Assembly: GCA_014239035.1 (NCBI GenBank)
Contig: JAAZZY010000090.1
Coordinates: 1 to 6,331 of the forward strand
Direction: 5' to 3'
Origin: Chlamydiia bacterium
GTDB taxonomy: Bacteria > Chlamydiota > Chlamydiia > Chlamydiales > JAAZZY01
DNA: 6,331 nt
Shown here one piece after another: positions 1 through 6,254 of the stretch (positions are counted from its first letter, which is position 1; each line of letters begins with the position of its first letter). Under the pieces are notes generated by a model. That model was not told the origin of the DNA. It made no database searches and saw nothing but the letters and a program-made list of their open reading frames with translations. The position numbers and the translations under genes are program-made.

Positions 1-67
1 GAATTTTAGGCATCCTTTTGCGCTCTTCACGCGCTCCTGTTTGCACTGGGACCTCCTTAAGAGGGTT
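1..67 (-). repeat. Partial second copy of an internal sucB segment (direct repeat)
   Basis: These 67 bases match 4308-4374 inside sucB, in the same orientation, with one difference (C at 56 against G at 4363) and loss of identity exactly from base 68. In the sucB frame the segment corresponds to about residues 157-178 (end of the linker and start of the catalytic domain), and the difference changes Asn160 to Lys. It is truncated by the window edge. It is joined to the 5' end of lpd, and the lpd frame enters it out of frame. It may be the end of an upstream tandem copy, a recombination scar, or a chimeric contig end. Confidence 0.9.
52..58 (-). promoter_or_regulatory. Perfect Shine-Dalgarno created by a substitution in the sucB copy
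   Basis: On the minus strand, bases 58-52 read AAGGAGG, five bases before a GTG at 46-44. That GTG is in frame with the sucB reading frame (Val164 of the intact protein). The intact sucB has AACGAGG here, so the single difference between the repeat copies is what makes the match to the 16S rRNA anti-Shine-Dalgarno complete. It could start translation of an E2 catalytic domain without its lipoyl domain. Use in vivo is inference; a random or erroneous base at a contig end is possible. Confidence 0.35.
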
Positions 68-126
68 GCAGCCACATACCCACCCGGCCCTGCTCCAATT
101 ACAATGACATCATATTCTTCAGACAT
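68..126 (-). pseudogene. lpd: lpd 5' fragment: dihydrolipoamide dehydrogenase (E3) N-terminus
   Basis: Reading leftward from the ATG at 126-124, the translation is MSEEYDVIVIGAGPGGYVAA. This is the classic N-terminus of dihydrolipoamide dehydrogenase: the first beta strand of the Rossmann fold and the GxGxxG FAD-binding loop. E3 reoxidises the lipoyl group on E2 using FAD and NAD+, and is shared by the 2-oxoglutarate, pyruvate and glycine-cleavage systems. After residue 20 the homology stops and the DNA becomes a copy of sucB read out of frame; the frame stays open to the window edge, giving a chimeric 42-residue stretch. The usual continuation (about 460 residues in the family) is absent. 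A purine-rich AAGAG lies 5' of the ATG. It could be the true gene cut by a duplication or an assembly join. The family identification is secure; the state of the gene is not. Confidence 0.8.
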
Positions 127-262
127 AAATTTTCTCTTATTGTTACAAAGGCTATGACTTTAGCGAAAAAATGTGGATTAAATCAAAATAAAAATTTGAA
201 TCATTCCTACTACTATGTTAAAACCCGAAAGATTATAAACCTTGGGTAAAGATAGCAGCTAA
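127..262. other. Intergenic region between divergent lpd fragment and autotransporter gene
   Basis: This AT-rich stretch of 136 bases separates two divergently oriented starts, so it should hold promoters for both. No strong consensus pair is visible toward the autotransporter; the best -10-like hexamer is TATAAA at 234-239. No Shine-Dalgarno precedes the autotransporter ATG at 263, and an in-frame TAA directly abuts it. No hairpin terminator, operator-like palindrome or RNA gene was recognised. Confidence 0.5.
157..186 (-). promoter_or_regulatory. Candidate sigma70-type promoter for lpd
   Basis: On the minus strand TTGATT (186-181) and TAAAGT (162-157) are separated by 18 bases and lie about 30 bases upstream of the lpd ATG. 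Each hexamer departs from the TTGACA/TATAAT consensus at two positions. In AT-rich DNA such pairs arise by chance, so this is tentative. Confidence 0.25.
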
Positions 263-3200
263 ATGCAACATTCCCTATTTTCAAAACAAAAGTTTTTAGC
301 GTGCCTCTTTCTGGTACTATTACTCCACTTTTCACCTCTTTTTTCTGCATCTGCTACTTGGACTACCAATGTTTCAGGTGATAATACCTGGAATAATAAC
401 GCTAACTGGAGTGATGCGTTTCCAAATAGTAGTACTGATGTCGCTACTTTTCCAATAACTAGCCCAAATGGAACCTTAACAAGTAGTCAAGACATCCAAG
501 TAGCCGGAATCGTCATTGACTATACAGATGGGACAGTTATAGGTATATACCCCTCTGACTCCAATGTAGCAAGAACCTTCATAATTGAAGGTGCTGGAAA
601 TACCGCTGGAACTATCACTTTTAACAATCATGGCGAATTATATTTAGGAAAAGGTCACAACTCCAGCATTATTTTTACAAGTGGTCTCAATGTAAACATG
701 AGTTTAGCAGCAAGCACAAATTCAAGTCTTGGTTTTTTTCCACAGTTGGCAGCTGGCACCTTAAGCTTTGCAGGTGATATAAATTTAACGGGACCAGGAA
801 AATTAAGACTTAATGGAGTAACCAACGAAAATTTTCCAGGCTCCCCCAATTATAGCCTTACAGGTACCGATACCACTACAATAGAATTCCTTGATGGTAG
901 CACCGTTAGCTGGCTGGGAACTTTAAATTTGGACACAAATTGCTCTATGACCACAACTAATACTGCAACGGAGACAGTAGGAACAGTTATTTCAGGCAAT
1001 GGTTCTGTCGATTGGGGAATAACAGCTGCCAATACAGTTTCACTTACCGGAACAAACACATACTCTGGTGGAACTACAATAAGCACTGGAATACTAGAAC
1101 TCAGCGGTGCTGGCGCTTTATCCAATACTGGTTCTGTAGCTATTGCAGCAGGTGCTACTTTTAGCATTGGTAACATTGCTGCTGGGACGACAACTATAGG
1201 CAATCTCTCTGGTTCCGGGAATGTGACACTTGGAAGCAATAAAACTCTTGTTTACGGAACTGCAACTGCGACTCAAACCTTCAGTGGAGTTATTTCTGGA
1301 ACGGGAGGCATTACCAAACAAGGAACAGGAACCTCTATTCTTAGCGGAGACAACACTTACGGAGGAACCACAACTATATCAGCTGGAGAATTTGAATTCA
1401 AAGGAAGTACAGCAGGCCTTACAGGAACAATAACAAATAACGCCCTTCTCAGTTTTACTCAAACATTAGATAGCTCCTTCAATCAAGTAATCTCAGGTAC
1501 TGGAGAGCTTATAAAAGATGATGTCAGCACATTAACGTTAACAGCTGCCAATGATTATACCGGAGAAACAATAATTAGAGAGACTGGGTCTATAGCACTT
1601 ACAGGCGTAGGATCAATTTCATCATCGTCTGTCCTTATAATTGCGAACGGAAGGTTTGATATTTCAGGAATTACTCCCGCTTCTACAACTATTTTGGACT
1701 TGCGAGGAAATGTGGGTACAACTATCTCTCTTGGAGCAAAGACACTTGTTTACGGAACTGCTACTGAAACTGACACATTCAGTGGAGTTATTTCTGGAAC
1801 GGGAGGCATTACCAAACAAGGAACTGGAACCTCTATTCTTACTGGAAACAATACATATTCAGGAGGTACAACCATCACAGGAGGGACTCTAAGAGGCAAT
1901 TCATCTAGTTTGCAAGGAGACATCGCTGTTGGGACAAATATCCTTACCTTCAATCAAACAGCTACAGGTACCTATGCTGGCGTGATCACTGGTGCTGCAG
2001 GAGCTACTGTAAATAAAACTGGAGGGGGTGCCCTTATACTTTCTGGAAACTCTCCAGCATATGGTGGTGATCTTTCTGTTACTGCTGGAATACTACAAGT
2101 TAACGGAACAATTGCAGGAACCATGTCAGTGACTGCAAATGGGACCCTTCAAGGAACAGGCACTGTTGGAGCTACAACAAATGCAGCGGTGGTGGATCCG
2201 GGAAACTCAATAGGAACTTTAAATATTGTGGGCAACTACATTCAAACTGGTGCAGGAAATCTTGTTACAGAACTTAATGCAGCTGGCCAGTCAGATCTTC
2301 TTGAAATTACTGGAACAGCAACTTTAGCTGGATCTGTGATACCGCGTCCAGAACCTGGCATCTACACAATAAATACGACCTACAGAATTTTAAGAGCCGC
2401 TGGAGGACTTGGAGGAACAACCTTTGACAATATAATTGATAACTCAGCCTTAAATTTTATTTTAGAATATAATGGAGATAGTGCCTTTCTTCGTATTACA
2501 GCATCTGCTGCTGTGCTCCCAGTTCCTCTTAGCGATTTAACGGGTAATGCTCGCAGGGTAGCTGATTATGTTTTTTGTGATGTGGGTGAAGATCCAAATC
2601 TATTGAGCCTTCAAATACAGCTTGCAGCTTTATCTGCTCAAAACTTCCCAATCGATCTTGTGGAACTATGTCCTGCAATCTATGGCAGCCTAGCTCTCTC
2701 AGGATTTCAAAACAATATCCATATGGCCGGTGTAATGACGCAGCATGTTAAAAATCTATTTTGCAACTGCACACCGCCTGCAGCTTCGAATTCAGGCCTT
2801 ACTTTTTGGGTAGACCCTATTGGCTTTTTATATAAACAAAAAGGTATCCAAGACCAAATAGGGTTTGACCTCTACAGCTACGGCGCAGCAACAGGCTTTA
2901 GCTCACAAACCTCCGAAAGCTCTATTTTTTCTTTAGCTGCAGGCTACACACACAGCAATTTATTTTGGAGAGAAGATGCAGGAGATGCAGAGGCTGACAG
3001 TGTTTACTGCGCTCCATCTATTGGTTTTTCTAATGGTACTGCCTACTTTAACTTTTTAATCCAGGGCAGTATAGATTTTTATAACGTCAAAAGACATATT
3101 CAATTTGCTACAATCGACACAAATGCAAAAAATCATCACAAGAGCTACAATACTCTTTGCAGAATTGATATAGGAGCAAAATTAAAAGCTGGGGAACATA

Positions 3201-3646
3201 AAGGCGTTTACATTCAGCCCGAGATTTCTTTTAACTATGTTAACCTTTTTGAAGAGCGCTACAGCGAAAAAGGCGCGTCAAACTTCATTAATTTAACCGT
3301 CAGGCAAAAGCTTAGTGTTTTTCTTCAACCAAATGGTGGGTTGAAGATCATCAAAGAGTTTGAGCATAAAAACTTTTGCTTCGGACCTAGTATCTACGTG
3401 GGCTGGCTCGGGAATATCCCGATGACAAGTGGCACTTATACCTCTAGTCTTTATCAACTCAATATTCCTTGTGAAAATAAATTTGGTGTGATTAGCTATC
3501 ATGAGATCGCAAACCAGCTCTCGCTTTCTGCTGAGTGTTTAGTGAGAAAGTGTGATGATTCTCTATTCACAGTCGGATACAGAGCAGACATTTTAAGCCA
3601 TATTCAAATCCATGCTGTCTATCTTCGCTATAACTGGGATTTCTAA
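263..3646 (+). CDS. Type V autotransporter with PATR beta-helix passenger and C-terminal barrel
   Basis: The product is a predicted 1127-residue surface protein that secretes itself through the outer membrane. Residues 1-31 form a Sec signal peptide: basic start (KQK), hydrophobic core 11-27, cleavage near Ala29 or Ala31 (FSASA). The mature N-terminus carries a tryptophan/asparagine motif (NTWNNNANWS, then DVATF at 59-63) common at the start of PATR-type passengers. Residues about 255-615 hold autotransporter-associated beta-strand repeats of the form NTYSGGTTI-x-G-x-L (near 265, 364, 431, 529, 598). Residues 628-692 match the distal passenger pattern (GTGTVG, DPGNSIGTL, SDLLEITGTATL). The linker at 758-830 leads into a barrel at about 845-1127 that ends in aromatic RYNWDF, the usual outer-membrane assembly signal. 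The start is the first possible codon because TAA immediately precedes it; no Shine-Dalgarno is visible. Ten cysteines lie in the linker and barrel and one in the mature passenger. Adhesion is the likely role, by family only. It lies on the opposite strand to its suc neighbours. Confidence 0.9.
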   Translation: MQHSLFSKQKFLACLFLVLLLHFSPLFSASATWTTNVSGDNTWNNNANWSDAFPNSSTDVATFPITSPNGTLTSSQDIQVAGIVIDYTDGTVIGIYPSDSNVARTFIIEGAGNTAGTITFNNHGELYLGKGHNSSIIFTSGLNVNMSLAASTNSSLGFFPQLAAGTLSFAGDINLTGPGKLRLNGVTNENFPGSPNYSLTGTDTTTIEFLDGSTVSWLGTLNLDTNCSMTTTNTATETVGTVISGNGSVDWGITAANTVSLTGTNTYSGGTTISTGILELSGAGALSNTGSVAIAAGATFSIGNIAAGTTTIGNLSGSGNVTLGSNKTLVYGTATATQTFSGVISGTGGITKQGTGTSILSGDNTYGGTTTISAGEFEFKGSTAGLTGTITNNALLSFTQTLDSSFNQVISGTGELIKDDVSTLTLTAANDYTGETIIRETGSIALTGVGSISSSSVLIIANGRFDISGITPASTTILDLRGNVGTTISLGAKTLVYGTATETDTFSGVISGTGGITKQGTGTSILTGNNTYSGGTTITGGTLRGNSSSLQGDIAVGTNILTFNQTATGTYAGVITGAAGATVNKTGGGALILSGNSPAYGGDLSVTAGILQVNGTIAGTMSVTANGTLQGTGTVGATTNAAVVDPGNSIGTLNIVGNYIQTGAGNLVTELNAAGQSDLLEITGTATLAGSVIPRPEPGIYTINTTYRILRAAGGLGGTTFDNIIDNSALNFILEYNGDSAFLRITASAAVLPVPLSDLTGNARRVADYVFCDVGEDPNLLSLQIQLAALSAQNFPIDLVELCPAIYGSLALSGFQNNIHMAGVMTQHVKNLFCNCTPPAASNSGLTFWVDPIGFLYKQKGIQDQIGFDLYSYGAATGFSSQTSESSIFSLAAGYTHSNLFWREDAGDAEADSVYCAPSIGFSNGTAYFNFLIQGSIDFYNVKRHIQFATIDTNAKNHHKSYNTLCRIDIGAKLKAGEHKGVYIQPEISFNYVNLFEERYSEKGASNFINLTVRQKLSVFLQPNGGLKIIKEFEHKNFCFGPSIYVGWLGNIPMTSGTYTSSLYQLNIPCENKFGVISYHEIANQLSLSAECLVRKCDDSLFTVGYRADILSHIQIHAVYLRYNWDF
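1247..1343 (+). repeat. Passenger repeat, copy 1 (97 bp, 498-bp spacing)
   Basis: This segment aligns without gaps to 1745-1841, with about seven differences in 97 bases. The inner block 1280-1343 has a single difference in 64 bases, including 47 consecutive identical ones. It encodes GVISGTGGITKQGTGTSIL (residues 342-360). Identity at synonymous sites points to recent duplication or gene conversion rather than protein-level constraint. Confidence 0.9.
1745..1841 (+). repeat. Passenger repeat, copy 2 (97 bp, 498-bp spacing)
   Basis: This is the partner of 1247-1343 and encodes the same peptide at residues 508-526. The spacing of 498 bases is exactly 166 codons, so recombination between the copies would add or remove one unit in frame. 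Weaker protein similarity extends on both sides (about residues 255-380 against 422-546), suggesting an older duplication of the whole unit with later homogenisation of the core. Confidence 0.9.
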
Positions 3647-4842
3647 AGATCTATTAAAAGAGTGGCCGGGTCTTCAATAACTTTGACAATTTGGGCAAGA
3701 AATGAAACAGCTTCTTGCCCATCTATAATGCGATGATCATAAGATAGTGCTAAAATCATGATTGGGCGAATGACTATTTTCCCATCGACAACGTATGGCC
3801 TTTCTGCAATGCGGTGCATCCCTAGTATAGCACTCTGTGGAGGGTTTACAATAGGTGTTGAAAATGTGGAGCCAAAGACTCCCCCATTACTTATTGTAAA
3901 GCCACCTGAGCGCATTTCATCCATCGAAATTTTACTTTCTTTGGCACGCGTTGCTAGATCTACAATCTTTTGCTCAATCTGAGCAAAAGAGAGCGTATCA
4001 CAATTTTCTATGATAGGTACAACAAGTCCACGATCAGAGCTAATAGCTACATTAATGTCATAATATTTTCTAAAAACAAAATCTTCTCCATCAATGTAGG
4101 CGTTGACTTGAGGAAACTTTTTCAAAGCATTGGCTGCGGCTTTTATGAAAAAAGACATAAAGCCAAGGCGCACGCCATACTGCTTTTCAAAAGCCCCTTT
4201 ATGCTTTTTACGAAAATCCATAACAGAGGACATATCTACTTCATTAAACGTGGTTAGAAGAGCCATGGTCTGCTTGGCATCAACAAGGCGCCTTGCAATC
4301 GTCTGACGAATTTTAGGCATCCTTTTGCGCTCTTCACGCGCTCCTGTTTGCACTGGGACCTCGTTAAGAGGGTTTTCGATAGCCTTAGGTGCTTGCGCAG
4401 GAGAACTTGGAGCTCGAAGTTCTTCGATAAAGGCCTCAGGAGATTTACGGATCTCATCAAATACTGCAGGCTCATTATCTTTTTTCTCCTCAGGCGTTTC
4501 TTCCTTTGGAGAAGGCGTTTGTTCTTGAGGTGGGGCCTCTTGTGGCGGCTTTACTTCTTCTTTTTGAGGAGGAGTCTCTTTTTCTTGAGGTGGAGCTGCT
4601 TTTGCAGCTGATGGGTCTACTGAGCCAATAACTTGCCCAATAGTTACTGTATCCCCTTCTTTGATCGTTAGATTTAAAGTTCCGGCAACTGGAGCAAAGA
4701 GCACCTGATTTACTTTTTCGGTTTCGATCTCTACAATCTCTTGATCAACTGAGACCACCGAGCCACTTTGCACTAAGATAGCGCCGATGGTCGCCTCGCT
4801 AATAGACTCTCCAAGTGATGGGATTTTAATTTCTGTGCTCAT
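3643..4842 (-). CDS. sucB: 2-oxoglutarate dehydrogenase E2, dihydrolipoyllysine-residue succinyltransferase
   Basis: This 399-residue protein transfers the succinyl group from E1 via a lipoyl arm to CoA in the TCA cycle, forming the core of the cytoplasmic 2-oxoglutarate dehydrogenase complex. Residues 1-76 are a lipoyl domain with the lipoylated lysine at K43 (ETEKVN). Residues 78-125 are a Pro/Glu/Lys-rich flexible linker. The catalytic domain runs from about 172 to 399, with the active-site motif DHRIIDG (H370, D374), STPIVNPPQSAILGMH at 328-343, and TTFNEVDMSSVMDFR close to the E. coli SucB catalytic domain. The E3-binding domain expected between linker and catalytic domain is not recognisable. 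The ATG follows the sucA stop by 2 nt with a GAAGG ribosome site, so translation is probably coupled. The TAG stop overlaps the end of the autotransporter gene. Residues about 157-178 are duplicated at the left window edge. Succinyl rather than acetyl specificity is supported by the neighbour sucA. Confidence 0.96.
   Translation of the reverse strand: MSTEIKIPSLGESISEATIGAILVQSGSVVSVDQEIVEIETEKVNQVLFAPVAGTLNLTIKEGDTVTIGQVIGSVDPSAAKAAPPQEKETPPQKEEVKPPQEAPPQEQTPSPKEETPEEKKDNEPAVFDEIRKSPEAFIEELRAPSSPAQAPKAIENPLNEVPVQTGAREERKRMPKIRQTIARRLVDAKQTMALLTTFNEVDMSSVMDFRKKHKGAFEKQYGVRLGFMSFFIKAAANALKKFPQVNAYIDGEDFVFRKYYDINVAISSDRGLVVPIIENCDTLSFAQIEQKIVDLATRAKESKISMDEMRSGGFTISNGGVFGSTFSTPIVNPPQSAILGMHRIAERPYVVDGKIVIRPIMILALSYDHRIIDGQEAVSFLAQIVKVIEDPATLLIDL
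4308..4374 (-). repeat. sucB-internal copy of the 67-bp direct repeat
   Basis: This is the intact-gene copy of the segment found at 1-67, with 66 of 67 bases identical and offset 4307. It encodes about residues 157-178 of SucB, at the entrance to the catalytic domain. Bases 4375 onward continue sucB, whereas the other copy switches to lpd. Confidence 0.9.
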
Positions 4843-4844
4843 AC

Positions 4845-6254
4845 TTAACCTTCAAAGAGATCTTTTAGTATTTTTTCTAGCCTAATAACATGCCTTTTAT
4901 GTGAACCTGTTGCTGAGGATGCCTGTTTTTCCTTACCGATATATTTGGGTTCATGTGAACCTGGCAAAGCCTTTCTTAAAATAGGTCTGATGTAATACCA
5001 GCATCCCATATTCTTGGGCTCTTCTTGCACCCATAGGCATTCTTTAAATTCTTTGTACTTGCCTATAATATTCTTAAGACCTTCTTGATCTAATGGATAG
5101 AGCTGCTCTAGTCTAATAATTGCCATATCTGATCGGCCAAGCTTTTCTTTTTCTTCTAATAAATTATAGTAAATTCTGCCAGAACAAAAAACGAGTTTAG
5201 TCACCTTTTTAGGAGCACTTGGATCATCTAAGAAAAATTCAAACTGTCCATCGGAGAGATCTTTTACAGAAGATGTACACCTCTTATGCCGAAGTAATGC
5301 TTTGGGTGTAAATACAATAAGGGGTTTTCGATAAGGCTTTAGCACTTGACGGCGAAGCAAATGAAAAAGCTGCGCTGGCGTTGTTGGGTTTGCCAAAATA
5401 ACGTTGTTGTCGCCGGTGAGCTGCAAAAAACGTTCAATACGCGCTGAGGAGTGTTCGGGACCTTGGCCTTCATAACCGTGTGGTAGTAACATTACCAAGC
5501 CGCTCGCTTTTGACCACTTTCTTTCACCTGAAGTAATAAACTGATCTATTATAACTTGTGCTCCATTTGCAAAATCCCCAAACTGAGCCTCCCAGGCAAC
5601 GAGACCTTTAGCTGTAGAGATACTATAGCCATATTCAAATCCAAGGCAACCATACTCAGATAAAAGCGAATCATAAACCTCGAGTTTTCCTTGCTCTTCT
5701 TTTAAATGGTTGAGAGGGTAATAATCGTTTGAATTAGTCTGATCTACAACCACCGCATGTCGGTGACTAAAAGTCCCCCTTCTAGAATCTTCTCCAGAAA
5801 TTCTAATAGGATAACCCTCTAATAGTAGTGATCCGTAAGCCAAGTTCTCAACAACACCCCAATCTAAGATCGAATTATTTGGATCATCTAAAACAGCTGC
5901 TCGTCTCATGCTAAGAAGCTGCGCTATTTTTTTGTGGGGAGTAAAGTCTTTTGGAATCTCAGTCATTTTTGTAGCGATCTCGCCTAGAATTTCTACTGAG
6001 ACCTTAGTATCCACTTTTTCAAAAAGCTGACCTTCATCTTTGAGTTTTGAATCTTTCCAGAAAGACCAACGAGACCCCAAGACATCTCCCTCATCTGGAT
6101 CTTTATCCTTAAATTCTTTGATGCTATCTAAAGCCTTTTGCAATTTACCTCTAAACTCCTCTTCTTGAGCTTGTGCCTCTTCAGATTTGATAATTTTTTC
6201 AGAAATTAACTGCTCTGTATAGATTTTCCTAATCGAAGATTTTTTGCGAATGTT
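4845..6254 (-). CDS. sucA: 2-oxoglutarate dehydrogenase E1, C-terminal half only (5'-truncated)
   Basis: SucA is the thiamine-diphosphate E1 that decarboxylates 2-oxoglutarate and succinylates the lipoyl arm of SucB. The open frame covers about 469 codons, roughly half the family length of about 900-930. It includes the pyrimidine-binding transketolase-like domain and the C-terminal domain. Numbering from the TTG at 6143, clear family motifs are GEDS with RGTFSHRHA (117-130), WEAQFGDFANGAQ (184-196), LLPHGYEGQGPEHSSAR (219-235) and RLEQLYP (344-350). Homology continues upstream of that TTG (IRKKSSIRKIYTEQL), so it is not the real start; the family-like frame ends at a TGA at 6255-6257, and no SucA homology is seen beyond. 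The N-terminal half with most of the cofactor phosphate-binding region is missing. The gene is therefore interrupted, or the window edge is chimeric. It is followed by sucB with a 2-nt gap. Identity is certain; functionality as it stands is doubtful. Confidence 0.9.
   Translation of the reverse strand, partial: NIRKKSSIRKIYTEQLISEKIIKSEEAQAQEEEFRGKLQKALDSIKEFKDKDPDEGDVLGSRWSFWKDSKLKDEGQLFEKVDTKVSVEILGEIATKMTEIPKDFTPHKKIAQLLSMRRAAVLDDPNNSILDWGVVENLAYGSLLLEGYPIRISGEDSRRGTFSHRHAVVVDQTNSNDYYPLNHLKEEQGKLEVYDSLLSEYGCLGFEYGYSISTAKGLVAWEAQFGDFANGAQVIIDQFITSGERKWSKASGLVMLLPHGYEGQGPEHSSARIERFLQLTGDNNVILANPTTPAQLFHLLRRQVLKPYRKPLIVFTPKALLRHKRCTSSVKDLSDGQFEFFLDDPSAPKKVTKLVFCSGRIYYNLLEEKEKLGRSDMAIIRLEQLYPLDQEGLKNIIGKYKEFKECLWVQEEPKNMGCWYYIRPILRKALPGSHEPKYIGKEKQASSATGSHKRHVIRLEKILKDLFEG
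4849..4853 (-). promoter_or_regulatory. Ribosome binding site of sucB within the end of sucA
   Basis: GAAGG on the minus strand ends six bases before the sucB ATG and lies in the last codons of sucA. This placement, with the 2-nt gap between the sucA TAA and the sucB ATG, fixes the sucB start and suggests translational coupling of the two genes. Confidence 0.65.

Noticed and set aside
51..60. Plus-strand ACCTCCTTAA resembles the 3' end of 16S rRNA
   Set aside because: The surrounding bases are a copy of sucB, with no other rRNA similarity; the match is simply the complement of the Shine-Dalgarno-like sequence.
196..239. TTGAAT (196-201) with TATAAA (234-239) as an autotransporter promoter
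   Set aside because: The spacing of 32 bases is far outside the 16-19 range and no better -35 partner was found, so no promoter is annotated there.
850..1239. A 129-codon open frame on the minus strand inside the autotransporter gene
   Set aside because: It is a Val/Pro-rich antisense shadow of Thr/Gly/Asn repeats, with no family resemblance. The other short frames overlapping the autotransporter and sucB (for example 1230-1433 +, 1641-1892 +, 3293-3502 -, 4348-4611 +) are rejected for the same reason.
4440..4620. Low-complexity Pro/Glu/Lys coding region in sucB as a possible nucleotide repeat array
   Set aside because: The repetition is irregular and explained by the flexible inter-domain linker typical of E2 proteins.
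6141..6143. TTG as the start codon of sucA
   Set aside because: SucA-like residues continue in frame for about 37 codons upstream to 6254, and a start here would leave an E1 without its N-terminal half, so it is not a genuine gene start.
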